Numbered from the stretch's first letter, positions 17,965-27,132 are shown. The stretch is 64,000 nucleotides of DNA from Actinomycetes bacterium (GCA_021803025.1 JAJZQV010000004.1:1-64000); one strand, 5' to 3'. Numbers and translations are program-made. Notes: generated by a model from the letters alone, not told the origin.

Positions 17965-18792
17965 CTAGTGGCCGAGTTGAGCCCGGCGACATTCCGGGCA
18001 CCAGCACCCGTCGCGGTAGGCGAGCCGGCGACCGTGCTGAATCGCCGGATCTCTGCCCAGCATCAAGGCGTCATCGAGCTGCGTCCGAAGGACTGGATCC
18101 CGCCCGATCGCGGAAGCCACCCTCTGGGTGGTGATTCCCAGCCCTGCCGTGACAAGTGAGAACTTGCCGCCGGCCCTGGCACCGGCAAGGAGCTCGGGCC
18201 AGACCGCAATCACCGAGCCACGCAGGCCACGCATCGCCTCGAGGTTGTCCTCTGTCCACGGCGGGGCAGAGACGCTGCCACTGCGAACCCAAGCCCCAAC
18301 GACCCGCTGCTCGACACCAAGGCACTCCGCCACCACAGCGACATCGCTCAGTGCGGCCGACTCGGCTCGGACCACCAGCCTTTCTACGTCAGTCGCCCGG
18401 GTCGCCAGAACGTCCAAGGCCCGCTCGGTGACGACGCCGGCTGGCCAACCGAGCACGCTGGCGATCGCTTGTTGTGCCGCGACTCCCAGGCCGTCAGCGA
18501 GCTCAAGACCAGCATCACTGAGGGCATAGCGGTTCGGAGCCGCGGAGCATCGGATGACCCATCCGGACTCGCGAAGGGCGGCGAGGCCCGACTTGGCCCA
18601 GCTGTATTGCCGGCCCGCGCCGGCAGCCACGTCCGGGATGGACGCCGGTTGATGCTCCACCAGACACAGAACGATCGCGATGCCGTTCGGAGTCAAGCCC
18701 GAAGCCACCGCCAGCCGTTGCTCAAGCATGTCGGCCGCCGCCCTAAGGGATCGCACCAGATCAGCACGCGCCGACGGTGGAGTCACGACCAT
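17965..18792 (-). CDS. Winged-helix protein with C-terminal zinc-binding tail
   Basis: A 275-residue soluble protein. The N-terminal 100 residues resemble a MarR-type winged helix (LTPNGIAIVLCLVEHQPASI, then a recognition-helix-like YSWAKSGLAALRESGWV). The middle is mostly Ala/Val/Leu helical with no known motif. The end carries HGRRLAYRDGCWCPECR, a His-and-Cys pattern (HG-x-x-x-AYR-x-GC-x-C-x-x-C-R) frequent at the termini of phage and plasmid proteins and probably zinc-binding. A role in regulating transfer or in DNA binding is plausible from the neighbours. The ORF opens with several possible starts near 18792; ATG 18792 is kept because upstream sequence has no Shine-Dalgarno sequence. Confidence 0.65.
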   Translation of the reverse strand: MVVTPPSARADLVRSLRAAADMLEQRLAVASGLTPNGIAIVLCLVEHQPASIPDVAAGAGRQYSWAKSGLAALRESGWVIRCSAAPNRYALSDAGLELADGLGVAAQQAIASVLGWPAGVVTERALDVLATRATDVERLVVRAESAALSDVAVVAECLGVEQRVVGAWVRSGSVSAPPWTEDNLEAMRGLRGSVIAVWPELLAGARAGGKFSLVTAGLGITTQRVASAIGRDPVLRTQLDDALMLGRDPAIQHGRRLAYRDGCWCPECRRAQLGH

Positions 18793-19052
18793 GCAGCAGA
18801 CCCTACGGGCATGAGCCGATCAACACGCGGGAACGCCAACACGGCGGAGTCAGTTCGCAGGCTTTTGCAGGGCTGCATTGGACCTCGAGAACATCGCACA
18901 CCCCGGCCCGTCAAGGTGTGAGCCGGAACGGCCGGGCGCTGAGCCTCTTCAGAGCGGTGCTGGAGTCGAGCCGCCTCTGTGGGCGGCCGGGCCCTTGCGA
19001 ACGAAGACAGTCTCAGCCCTACGGAGCTGGGAGCCCTTAGCGATTGGAGGTC

Positions 19053-19382
19053 ATGGTGCCCGTACCAAGCACACCGGAGGGGAGCCTGCTGCTCGCTGCG
19101 CGAGCACTGCACACGGCTGCTGACCAAGCAGAAGACGACACCCGCACGGGACGAGCAACCCACGTCAGGGAGACCGACATCAAGATCTTGCTGTGGTTGT
19201 GTGCCTCGCTGCTCGGGGAGGGGAGAGACCTTCGCAGCACCCGTCCAACAAATCGGTCGGTCCATGCGTTGCTCCGACAGGCCGAGACAGAGCTGCGGCG
19301 ATTCCCCCTCGGGGACTACCCAGCGGGCACGACCGAGGTCGTCATCGGCCTGTGTGACCTGATCCGGGACAGCCGGCCATGA
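19053..19382 (+). CDS. Small hypothetical protein, transfer region
   Basis: A protein of about 109 residues with no family I recognise. It is helical, with LLLAARALHTAADQAEDD near the start and DIKILLWLCASLLGEG in the middle. GGAGG lies at 19046-19050, so either ATG 19053 (two bases away) or GTG 19056 (five bases away) may be used; a TTG at 19044 is also in frame. Its stop overlaps the ATG of the next gene by four bases (ATGA at 19379-19382), so the two are probably translated together. Similar small genes follow relaxase loci in actinobacterial elements. Confidence 0.6.
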   Translation: MVPVPSTPEGSLLLAARALHTAADQAEDDTRTGRATHVRETDIKILLWLCASLLGEGRDLRSTRPTNRSVHALLRQAETELRRFPLGDYPAGTTEVVIGLCDLIRDSRP

Positions 19383-20650
19383 GCGACACCGCAGACGATC
19401 TGCTGCTCCGCGAGGCCGAGCACCTGGCCAGAGACCTCCTCCTCAACGTGGACGACACGAAAGCCGCCGTCGCGGCACTGGTCAATAGTTGGGCGCCAGC
19501 CATCCAGGCCGCATCGGACTACTTCTCACCCCAAGCCGTCACCCCTTGCAGCCAGATCCTGGAGATCGCCCGTGGGTTGCGCCGCGACGCGTCGGAGTGG
19601 ATCGGCGACGGCGGGACCGAGCCGCGACTCAGCCGAATCAGGGAGCTACTCAAGGACGGCGCCGCCGCGTCGGAAGAGATCCGCCGCCGACCGCAGCGAC
19701 AGCACGCTGTCCTGCAGACGCTCTACATCGCAACCCACGCCGTAGCAGGCGCCGTAGCGCGGTACGGCGCGACCTTGAAGAAGGACGAGCCGACCAGAGC
19801 CCACGGCCAACTCGTCGTCGCCTTGAGCACGCGGATCCGAAGCGCTGAGCACATCCTCGATGCGCACCTCAGTGCCCGGCCGAGTGCGAGCCTTAGCGGC
19901 GATCCCACTCAGGCTCTTGCCACGGCGATCGGTGCCTGGGACGCCGCACTTCATGAGGCGCTCGTCGACAAGACCCCGGACCCACGCGTGCTCCTCGTCA
20001 ACGCCAACGTCTCGATCGGCCTCCTGCGGCGCACGGCGGACATAGTCACCGCGGCAGCCGCGGACGGACACCTCGATGACTTCACCGTTCACGCCAGACT
20101 CCTGCCGACCCTGGCGCCTGCCACTGAGAGTTGGGAAGCAATACGTGCCACATGGCGAGCCCTCGCCCCCGCAACTACGGGGATCCCGTATCCGGTGGCC
20201 ACAGCCGCCCAAGCGCTGCATCGAGCGCTCTACGCCCTGCCTCCGGACCCTCGGCCTGAGAGCTCCGTCGCCCTGCGGCTCGCGATCATCGGAACGGTGG
20301 AGGCGGCCCAACTCCAGGTCGGGGCCACCAGACGAGCCGACCTCAAGGGCATGGCATCGGGAGTATCGAAACTCACACAAGCAGTCTTCGACCAGATCCC
20401 GGAGGCCCGCTCGCTGACACTCTGGACCCAACTTGAAAGGCTGGACGGGCCGACACCGATCTCGATCCCGGCCCAGGTGCGAGCCGAGATGATGCACCAA
20501 GCCATCGGAACCCTTGAAGCCTCCGCCCTGGCAGCCTCTGCCAGCCACGGCCTCATTGAACGTGCTGCCCGCAGGGCTCAGCCACGTCGGGAGACGAAGC
20601 CACCGATGACCCGCGAGCGGCCCCGAGTCGGTATGGCCCGGCGGCCGTAG
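19379..20650 (+). CDS. Helical hypothetical protein of the transfer region
   Basis: A 423-residue, almost entirely helical and Ala/Leu-rich soluble protein. I see no signal peptide, transmembrane segment, Walker motif or cysteine cluster. The C-terminal 30 residues are very basic (RAARRAQPRRETKPPMTRERPRVG), which would suit nucleic-acid or membrane contact. It is translationally coupled to the small gene in front (ATGA overlap) and lies 3 kb downstream of the relaxase start on the opposite strand. The context suggests a conjugation or element-maintenance function, but nothing in the sequence fixes it. Confidence 0.65.
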   Translation: MSDTADDLLLREAEHLARDLLLNVDDTKAAVAALVNSWAPAIQAASDYFSPQAVTPCSQILEIARGLRRDASEWIGDGGTEPRLSRIRELLKDGAAASEEIRRRPQRQHAVLQTLYIATHAVAGAVARYGATLKKDEPTRAHGQLVVALSTRIRSAEHILDAHLSARPSASLSGDPTQALATAIGAWDAALHEALVDKTPDPRVLLVNANVSIGLLRRTADIVTAAAADGHLDDFTVHARLLPTLAPATESWEAIRATWRALAPATTGIPYPVATAAQALHRALYALPPDPRPESSVALRLAIIGTVEAAQLQVGATRRADLKGMASGVSKLTQAVFDQIPEARSLTLWTQLERLDGPTPISIPAQVRAEMMHQAIGTLEASALAASASHGLIERAARRAQPRRETKPPMTRERPRVGMARRP

Positions 20651-20807
20651 CCGCAACTCGTTCACTCGGCGGGACCACAGCAAGACGAGTCGAACAGTTG
20701 TACGAATGATCCGCAGTCTGCGACTCTGTTACCAAGGGCTGTGAGACGACCGTCAGGGCGTCCGGTGTCGGGCCGGCCACGTGACGTGATTGTGCGAGAG
20801 GGCTGAC

Positions 20808-21059
20808 ATGTCGTCGCGGATCCGATCTGACTTCGGAGGGCTGGGCGAGCGCATCCGACGGCGACCGACCCACTGCCTGGTCGATGAAGTGCATCCAGGG
20901 ATCGTCTTGTCCTGGAGGAGCACTTCATCTGGCTGGGTGGCCCTTGTCGCTTACGGTGACGAGAGTGGGGTTCTACACGTTGGCCCGCTGCCAGCTACGA
21001 GGCTTAGGCCGCTCCCACTCATCGCTCGCTCGGTCGGTCGCGAGCCCAACGGCGGGTGA
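20808..21059 (+). CDS. Small hypothetical protein
   Basis: From ATG 20808 (GAGAGGG a few bases upstream) an 83-residue protein is encoded. It starts with a basic, Arg-rich stretch (RSDFGGLGERIRRRP) followed by a beta-rich part (GIVLSWRSTSSGWVALVAYGD, LHVGPLPATRLRPL). The alternating pattern looks like a small beta-barrel or SH3-like fold. No homologue is known to me. It lies between the transfer genes and the restriction-modification pair. Confidence 0.5.
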   Translation: MSSRIRSDFGGLGERIRRRPTHCLVDEVHPGIVLSWRSTSSGWVALVAYGDESGVLHVGPLPATRLRPLPLIARSVGREPNGG

Positions 21060-21197
21060 GCTGTGTTCCATTGGGATGGTGGTCTTCGCGACGCGAGCGT
21101 TTCGCTCTTCAGCGCCGGGACAGTTGGAGATCAAGAAAGTTCGCGGGGGCGGGCAGCGGCCGGGCGTGCTCTGGTCCGGGGTTCGCCTCCTGTTTGG

Positions 21198-22223
21198 TCA
21201 GCCTGGGCGTTCGACCGGTTCGGCCATCCGCCGCCGACTCTCTTTGTGAAGATTGATCGGCGTGACGTCCAGTACACGTCGGACCATCGTTTCCATGAAC
21301 CTCGCCGGGGAGACTGACTCGGGGATGGCGTCGTGCCGGATGCTAACTGCGGGGAGGGTGGTCAGACTCCGCTCAACGTCAAGGTCCGTTAGGTCAGGCG
21401 GTGGATCCTCGGCAGTGGGATCGGTTTCGACGCCGGCGGCTACCAGCGGTTCGTCGATCGCTTCGGGCGGTCCTTCGGGGGCGTTTCCGCCGTACTCGAT
21501 CATGACCAGGCATGTGGCGTGATAGGCGTCATCTTCGCGGCCAAGCTTCCCCAGGAGGTCGATCAGCCAAGCGGCAGTATCGGGTTGGGTGTCCAGGATG
21601 TCTGACCTGAGACCGAAGACGAACCCGAGTGCTGCAAGAGGGTGACGTAGCCTCAGGTTCTTGGCGTCCCCGTAGGACTCCTCGACTCGGTTCGCGGCGT
21701 TGTTGCCATAGGACGAGTCCATGCGTTTGGTCGAGATGAGGAGCTGAGGGCCGGTCATCCAGTCCGTCATGATGACGTCGACCTGTTTGAAGTAGTTCTT
21801 GCCGAGGATGCTCGCGCTCGCTGAGGTCACACCTTGGATGCTCGACGCCTTCTGCAGCCTGAGTTGGAGGGCTTCTCGTTCCTTGGCGGTAACAGCTCGC
21901 AGGAGTTGCACGATGGGCATGGGAAGGATCCTCGGATGCTGTGCCCTGGGCCACGTCGCGTCTGCGTCGAACCCGGCACGCCGCAGTTCGTAGCTCAGCC
22001 AGACGTCTAGTGCGAGGGCCGGAACTCCGCTCTGCGTTTCGGCGCCCAACTGGAGGGGCACGGCAAGCAGCCGTTCCAGGGCCGAGAAGTCGGGCTGGTA
22101 CTTGACGTGTCCCTCTCCGTCGCGGATCCAAGGATTGGTATGGATTCCCGCCGGTGCGGCGTCGGCCACGATCTTGTCGAACAGGCCCCATGCTTGTTGC
22201 TTCGAGTTCGGGCTACCGGCCAT
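21198..22223 (-). CDS. Putative type II restriction endonuclease
   Basis: A 341-residue protein from ATG 22223, preceded by GAGGAG at five bases. The central segment FKQVDVIMTDWMTGPQLLIS followed by TKRMDSS gives an Asp, then a Ser-x-Lys, compatible with a PD-(D/E)XK nuclease core in which Ser replaces the second acidic residue. NRVEESYGDAKNLRLRHPLAA follows. The protein lacks methylase motifs. Its start overlaps the end of an N6-adenine methyltransferase gene by 11 bases on the same strand, so it is best explained as the cognate endonuclease. Recognition sequence unknown. A XamI-like endonuclease is one candidate family, but I cannot confirm it by eye. Confidence 0.75.
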   Translation of the reverse strand: MAGSPNSKQQAWGLFDKIVADAAPAGIHTNPWIRDGEGHVKYQPDFSALERLLAVPLQLGAETQSGVPALALDVWLSYELRRAGFDADATWPRAQHPRILPMPIVQLLRAVTAKEREALQLRLQKASSIQGVTSASASILGKNYFKQVDVIMTDWMTGPQLLISTKRMDSSYGNNAANRVEESYGDAKNLRLRHPLAALGFVFGLRSDILDTQPDTAAWLIDLLGKLGREDDAYHATCLVMIEYGGNAPEGPPEAIDEPLVAAGVETDPTAEDPPPDLTDLDVERSLTTLPAVSIRHDAIPESVSPARFMETMVRRVLDVTPINLHKESRRRMAEPVERPG

Positions 22224-23868
22224 TGCCACTCCTCGAAGTGCGTCGTCCACTGAGCACGGCCCGAGCCTCGCGGAGTGCCTCGCGGGCTGGCTTCTCAAGG
22301 TCTGCCAGGACGATGTTGTCGATGGTGTCAACGGCCCCCGCCAGGTCACCGCTCTCCAGAAGCTTGCTGACCCGGGGCTTGGCTTCCCTCAAGGGGGCTG
22401 CGTGTTCGCGGACAGTCGTAAGGGACGGCATGGCCCACACGTCGGCCTCCCTGGGTTCGATCTTGAGAACGCCGCCCCCGTAAGCCCTGCCGACCAGCTC
22501 GGCGCTGAGAAGGGTCGCTGAGTTGAGGCTAGCCAGAGACAAGAGCTCGTTTCCGATGTCCCTCACCTCAGTGTTCAGACGGACCCCGTGAACTGAATTG
22601 AGGTGGCGTGCTTGGGCTGAGTTAGTCACGAGCCTCGGCGTGTCGGCATTCATACACGTCAGGAGGAGATCCGCCGGCGGCAACAGTGGGACCTTGTACC
22701 AGGTCTGGCGGACTCGGCACTTGTAGGCCTCGTTCACCCCCGTGCGCAGGCCATCCTTTATGTATTCGGCTGCCGCGGGAGAAGGATGGTCGGTGGGATA
22801 GAACATCCACGTGGCTCGGCCAGCCTGGCCCAAAGCATCCAGCTTCTGTCGAGTCATCGCCAGGCCCCGAAGGTGAGCACTTCCAGGCGGGGAGATCCGA
22901 AGCAACTCACTGCGCCCTAGACCCAGGTCTCTTGCCCGCTGCGGCGACATTGTGAAGTAAGTGTTGTTGCCCGTCACCATGCCAAGGGAGGTATCTCCCC
23001 AAGCCTTCAAGGTGGTGAAGTTCCCTTCATCGCGCAGCATTGCAAGAGCGCGGGATGCATCCGGGTCAACTAGGGCAACCGTCCACTTGGCCGACGGGTC
23101 GGACGGCGTCCAGGACTGCCCCGGGGAAAGAGTTGTCAGCGCGGCAGCGTTCCTGGCTGACCTGATCACAGCCTGATCCGTGGGACCCTGCCGGTAACCG
23201 TCAGCCAACAGGAGTAGGGCGTCGGCCTCCGCGTTCGGAAAGACTTGCTCGTCGAACATCACCAGATCGACACTTCGGAAGTGATCGAACAGGTATCGCC
23301 GCACCGGTGCCGCGTAGTTCACCGTCAGCAGCTCCGCCGGAAGCACCAACCCGAGCCGACCACCCGGCTTCAAGAACAGCGATGAGTGGATCGTGAAAGC
23401 AGCCCAGCTTGATGCCAGCCCGTTCAAGGAGACGCCACCTCGCAGCGCCGCCCGCTGCGCTCGCGCCCGCTGCTCCCCAGTGAAGCCCTGGTAGCGGATG
23501 TAGGGGGGGTTGCCGATGACCGCGTCGTACACGGGTTGGGGATCGACAGTGAAGAAGTCCGCCTCACGGATATCCGCCCGGCCACCAGTCGCGGCCACTC
23601 GCGCTGAAGCCGCACGTACGCTCTCGCCGTGGATCTCGACCGCATCAACTTGCGGTACGGCAGACGCGGCGCCCGCCAGACCTCGGAGGCGATCGACCGC
23701 CGCCACGAGGAATGCAGCATCGCCAGCTGAGGGTTCGAGGACTCGATCATCCTGGTCCCGCAGCGCCCATGCGGCGACGAACCTGGTGATCTCCTCCGGG
23801 GTGAAGAAAGCTCCGCGGGCCTTCCTTAGCGTCGGGCTGTCCACGACGGGCGAAGGCACAGGACTCAT
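22213..23868 (-). CDS. Type II DNA N6-adenine methyltransferase
   Basis: SAM-dependent modification methylase of about 551 residues (ATG 23868; an upstream ATG at 23910 adds 14). The order of motifs is that of the gamma class (TaqI/Eco57I-like): motif X GAFFTPEEI near residue 20, motif I VLEPSAGDAAFL near 45, an acidic VEIHGESV, and the catalytic NPPYIRY near 120. The C-terminal half is a target-recognition domain. It methylates adenine within the sequence cut by the endonuclease encoded immediately downstream (11-bp overlap). The methylase-first order allows protection before cutting. The pair is complete and in frame. Confidence 0.92.
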   Translation of the reverse strand: MSPVPSPVVDSPTLRKARGAFFTPEEITRFVAAWALRDQDDRVLEPSAGDAAFLVAAVDRLRGLAGAASAVPQVDAVEIHGESVRAASARVAATGGRADIREADFFTVDPQPVYDAVIGNPPYIRYQGFTGEQRARAQRAALRGGVSLNGLASSWAAFTIHSSLFLKPGGRLGLVLPAELLTVNYAAPVRRYLFDHFRSVDLVMFDEQVFPNAEADALLLLADGYRQGPTDQAVIRSARNAAALTTLSPGQSWTPSDPSAKWTVALVDPDASRALAMLRDEGNFTTLKAWGDTSLGMVTGNNTYFTMSPQRARDLGLGRSELLRISPPGSAHLRGLAMTRQKLDALGQAGRATWMFYPTDHPSPAAAEYIKDGLRTGVNEAYKCRVRQTWYKVPLLPPADLLLTCMNADTPRLVTNSAQARHLNSVHGVRLNTEVRDIGNELLSLASLNSATLLSAELVGRAYGGGVLKIEPREADVWAMPSLTTVREHAAPLREAKPRVSKLLESGDLAGAVDTIDNIVLADLEKPAREALREARAVLSGRRTSRSGNGR

Positions 23869-24164
23869 CACCCCATCCTGCCGCACAGCCGCCCTGATCA
23901 CCCGGTTCATCTTGCGTGTGTCGAACCCAGGTCGTCCCGCACGGCACGCCCTCTTGGGGACGGGCGCGCAGGGTCACAGGGCGAGGCCTCCTCTCAGCAG
24001 TGAGTCGAATCGAACCGCTTCGGGCTGGCAGGCCCGATCCCGGGTGTGGCGCTCGCCAGGGAGGGGCGCATGAACCAGTGATGCACCAGATGCGCCCACG
24101 ATCTTGCCTTGGGGTACCAGTTGACGCCCCTAGATCAGACGGCGCAGCAGGGTAGGTTCGTCCC

Positions 24165-25073
24165 GTGACCGACGCAGCCAGACCCCAGTACCGGGTGCTG
24201 ATCACCGACCTGGATAACACGCTCTGGGATTGGTTCGGGGCCTGGTTCAAGTCTTTCGACGCCATGCTAGAGCGTTTGACAGCCTTGTCCGGAGTTCCTC
24301 GAAGTGAGCTCGAGGCAGAGATTCGCGATATTCATCGGCTGCGTCACACGACTGAATATTCAAACCTCGTGAACGAGATCCCTGCCCTTGTTTCGGCCGC
24401 CAGGGGAGAGGATCCGAGCAGATTCTTCCACGAAGCATTACACGTCCTCCGGTCTACCCGTCGCGCGGAGACTAGGCTCTATCCAGCTGTGTTGGAGACC
24501 TTGCGAATGCTCCGCGAGAGGGGAATTCGCGTAATCGCCTATACTGAATCGGTAGCATATTGGACTGAATGGCGAATCAAGTACACGGGCTTGGACGGGA
24601 TGTTGGATGTCTTATACTCAGCGCCAGATCATGACCTCCCCACGGGAATGACCCGGGATAATCTTCGCCATCTCTCGGCCGATTCTTATGGGCTCCGAAT
24701 GACTGAGCATCGCCATATCCCAAGAGAAGCCACGAAACCGAACGTAGCAGTCCTCAGATCGATCTTGGCAGATGCGGGGATTGAGCCGGAGCAGGCAGTC
24801 TACATCGGCGACAGCCTCATGAAGGACGTCGCGATGGCCCAGGCGGCAGGAGTGCTCGATGTACATGCGGCGTACGGAGAAGCCCAGGCCGCCGAGGGAT
24901 ACGATCTGTTGAGGCGCGTGTCACACTGGTCTGATAGCGAAATCCAGCGCGAGAGGACGCTCTTCGAGCATCGTGAGACGATCACCCCGTCGGTCGTTTG
25001 CGAAAGTGGTTTCCACCAAATCCTATCCGTGTTCGACCTAAAGGGTATCTATGACAGAAGACGCGAACAATGA
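24165..25073 (+). CDS. HAD-superfamily hydrolase-like protein
   Basis: A 302-residue protein from GTG 24165. HAD motif I is DLDNTLWDW with both aspartates (D15, D17), motif II is probably the AYTES segment near residue 125, a Lys lies in EATKPNV, and motif IV is GDSLMKD near 225. A helical cap domain of about 90 residues separates motifs I and II. The DLDNTLW start resembles magnesium-dependent phosphatases such as MDP-1 and FkbH, but the cap differs. The base composition is visibly AT-richer than its neighbours, a sign of separate acquisition. Its last 23 bases overlap the membrane-protein gene in another frame, so the two are likely co-expressed. The substrate is unknown; a nucleotide or protein phosphate is possible. 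Confidence 0.8.
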   Translation: MTDAARPQYRVLITDLDNTLWDWFGAWFKSFDAMLERLTALSGVPRSELEAEIRDIHRLRHTTEYSNLVNEIPALVSAARGEDPSRFFHEALHVLRSTRRAETRLYPAVLETLRMLRERGIRVIAYTESVAYWTEWRIKYTGLDGMLDVLYSAPDHDLPTGMTRDNLRHLSADSYGLRMTEHRHIPREATKPNVAVLRSILADAGIEPEQAVYIGDSLMKDVAMAQAAGVLDVHAAYGEAQAAEGYDLLRRVSHWSDSEIQRERTLFEHRETITPSVVCESGFHQILSVFDLKGIYDRRREQ

Positions 25074-25680
25074 GGTAGTTGAGAGCTCCTCGATATTGAC
25101 AGAGAGCGAACGGGTGAGCTTCTACATGGAAATGTGGAAGCAGTCCGTCGAGACTCAGCAGCACTTCAATACAATTGAGTGGCAGATCCGCGGGCTTGCC
25201 CTGACTGTGGCTACATTCGCCCTGGGCGCCTCTGGTTTGGTGGCTAAAGACGGAATCTCTATCGGGAAGATCAGCTTCGGTGCGGTCGTCTCGGTGGCCG
25301 GGCTCGTGCTTTGGTACGCCTTCTACTTCGTGGATCGGTACTGGTATCATCCGCTCCTCAAAGCAACTGTCGACCATGGATCACTTATCGAGGATGAGAT
25401 CAAGAGGAATCTTCCGCAGGGCGGTATGACGAGGAAGATCACAGCTGGGAGCGCGTACAAGCCGAATCGCCTAGTGAGGTTTCTGAGCCGGACGCCAAAG
25501 GGGGGAGAAATGCACTCTGATGATAAGCTGGCGTGGTTCTACAAGATTGGAGCAGCGGCGCTCCTGGTCACTGCGGTGGGTTTGCAGGCAGCAGCCCTTC
25601 TATCCCCGGTTGCCCCGTCGCCGCAACAAGTCGTTGTCTCTGTGACCCAGGCGGCATCTTCCGGGCCAACTCATCGCTGA
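25051..25680 (+). CDS. Three-helix membrane protein coupled to the HAD gene
   Basis: A 209-residue protein from ATG 25051. The N-terminal 45 residues are acidic and helical, then come two helices (about 46-64 and 72-95), a cytoplasmic basic loop (KRNLPQGGMTRKI), and a third helix near 170-190 with a short tail. The segment MEMWKQSVETQQHFNTIEW before the first helix is characteristic of small membrane proteins seen next to defence genes, loosely similar to the SLATT and RipA-like groups, but I cannot assign a family. The gene overlaps the HAD gene by 23 bases. Together they look like an enzyme-plus-membrane-effector pair. Confidence 0.7.
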   Translation: MTEDANNEVVESSSILTESERVSFYMEMWKQSVETQQHFNTIEWQIRGLALTVATFALGASGLVAKDGISIGKISFGAVVSVAGLVLWYAFYFVDRYWYHPLLKATVDHGSLIEDEIKRNLPQGGMTRKITAGSAYKPNRLVRFLSRTPKGGEMHSDDKLAWFYKIGAAALLVTAVGLQAAALLSPVAPSPQQVVVSVTQAASSGPTHR

Positions 25681-25736
25681 GCCTCAGGTCCCGACTCGCC
25701 GGGTCCGAGGGGATTCCCGAACGGGACCTCCCCTTG

Positions 25737-25753
25737 CGAGGGGCCTCCCCTCG
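25737..25753. terminator. Bidirectional hairpin terminator candidate
   Basis: CGAGGGG-CCT-CCCCTCG forms a 7-bp GC-rich stem with a three-base loop between two convergent genes (membrane protein and TIR protein). A weaker GGTCC/GGGACC pairing lies just before it at about 25702-25727. There is no T-run, as is common in high-GC actinobacteria. Confidence 0.6.
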
Positions 25754-25776
25754 AGGGTGACTGCCAATGGTGCCGA

Positions 25777-26592
25777 TCACACTGGGGGAGTAAGCCCGCT
25801 CGTGCCGCCCTGCTTGGCTGCGTAGTAGATCAACCCACCAGCTGCGAGCAGCACTACAGCGCCAATGAGGAACTGCTCGGGCGTGAGGTGTAGCTGCGCG
25901 TCCATGCGCAGGTTCAAGCTGAACACCGGCGCCGGGAGCGCGGCGGGTGCCATTCCGGGCTCGCTCAGTCTGAGTCCGATGTTGCGTAGGCCTGTCGTGA
26001 TCGCGGCCGTCGATGCGGCAAGGTCGTTGCGGTCGAATCGGACCTGCTCCACATCGGTGAGCATGCCCATCGGCAGATTGCCGAGGCTCTTCTCAACGAG
26101 AGCGATGGCGAGCTTCCCGCTCATCGCCACGTAGCCGGCCTCCTGCTGTACGTAGGGAGAGGCATACCCGTCGTCAGTCAACAAGACGACATAGCCGCTG
26201 GAATCCCGCAACTTCTGGGCAACCTTGTCCGTGAGACGCGCTCCTGGCTGGTAGTCCCACTCGGCCACCCATGCCTCGTGCCCGCTGGCTTCCACCTGCT
26301 CCTTGAGCCATCGTGCGAGCGTTTCGTCCTTGGTGGCGTGGCTGATGAAGACCGTCGCGCGGGTTGGCGATGGTGGCTGTTGGATGCCGCTGAGACTCAA
26401 GTCGCAGGTGTACCACGCTGGTGTGACCAATTCTTCGATGACGGCCAACATCGTGCTGAGCAACATCGCCGCACGTGGCTGGAGTTCGGTCCCCAGAGCC
26501 CGGAACTGCTTGTCCTCGGTACCCCGCGCTGCGACGAGGTTGTCAACATGCACGACGTGACGCGGCGCGACAATGTGCCGGCTGAATGACAA
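25777..26592 (-). CDS. TIR-domain protein with C-terminal transmembrane helix
   Basis: A 271-residue protein whose residues 79-200 form a TIR domain: ATVFISHATKDE (strand A and box 1), WVAEWDYQPGARL (BB loop), YVVLLTDDGYASPYVQQE with the putative NADase glutamate E151, and a final helical part. A hydrophobic helix near 240-258 (FLIGAVVLLAAGGLIYY) anchors the C-terminus. Bacterial TIR domains degrade NAD+ or make cyclic ADP-ribose derivatives in anti-phage defence. The leftmost start is a TTG at 26592 without a good Shine-Dalgarno sequence; internal ATG codons near residues 43 and 48 are alternatives and would keep the TIR domain intact. It is convergent with the HAD/membrane pair. Confidence 0.82.
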   Translation of the reverse strand: MSFSRHIVAPRHVVHVDNLVAARGTEDKQFRALGTELQPRAAMLLSTMLAVIEELVTPAWYTCDLSLSGIQQPPSPTRATVFISHATKDETLARWLKEQVEASGHEAWVAEWDYQPGARLTDKVAQKLRDSSGYVVLLTDDGYASPYVQQEAGYVAMSGKLAIALVEKSLGNLPMGMLTDVEQVRFDRNDLAASTAAITTGLRNIGLRLSEPGMAPAALPAPVFSLNLRMDAQLHLTPEQFLIGAVVLLAAGGLIYYAAKQGGTSGLTPPV

Positions 26593-27132
26593 CTACTCGG
26601 CGATCTCGAAGCATCCGCTGCGGTTCCCAGCGGGAGCAATGAAACTGTGGGGTCCGGGTGCCGCTTGGATGCCGCGCCTAGTCATCTATGGGGCGGCCGC
26701 CCGACATTCCACAACGAGACCTTCCGGCTCACCATCAGATCGTCTGTGTCAAGGTCTAGCCCGTGTCTGTTCATACGCCTGGTCTCCAAAGGGGCTAGCA
26801 CTGGCGGGCCTCGTCGGCCAGGAACCGGTACCCGAACTCTGGACCCGGTGAGCATCGAACAGCGCCTTCGTAGTGCCTCAGTTGGCTAGGGACGCGGCGC
26901 CTTGGCGTAGAACGTGGAAGGTGAGGTCGCGGCGTCTCCGTGGCCCGTCGAGCTGCCGTGGGCGTAGAACAGACGTTTCTCCGACATCGGCAAGACGCGG
27001 TGGTGACCCGGCATGACGCGTCCGTCGCGTCCGGTGGCAACTTCCCAGCCGGATCCCGGGCCGGTCTTGAACGCAGCTCAAGGGGTTCCCTGTAGGCACA
27101 GCTGGGGCGCGTGGGGGGTGCAAGCCCAACAG
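26593..27132. other. Gene-poor stretch before tRNA-Asn
   Basis: About 540 bases with no frame that resembles a known protein. Open frames on the minus strand (26795-27135) have Arg/Pro-rich composition typical of non-coding high-GC DNA. This is probably the eroded end of the element inserted at the tRNA. Confidence 0.4.
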
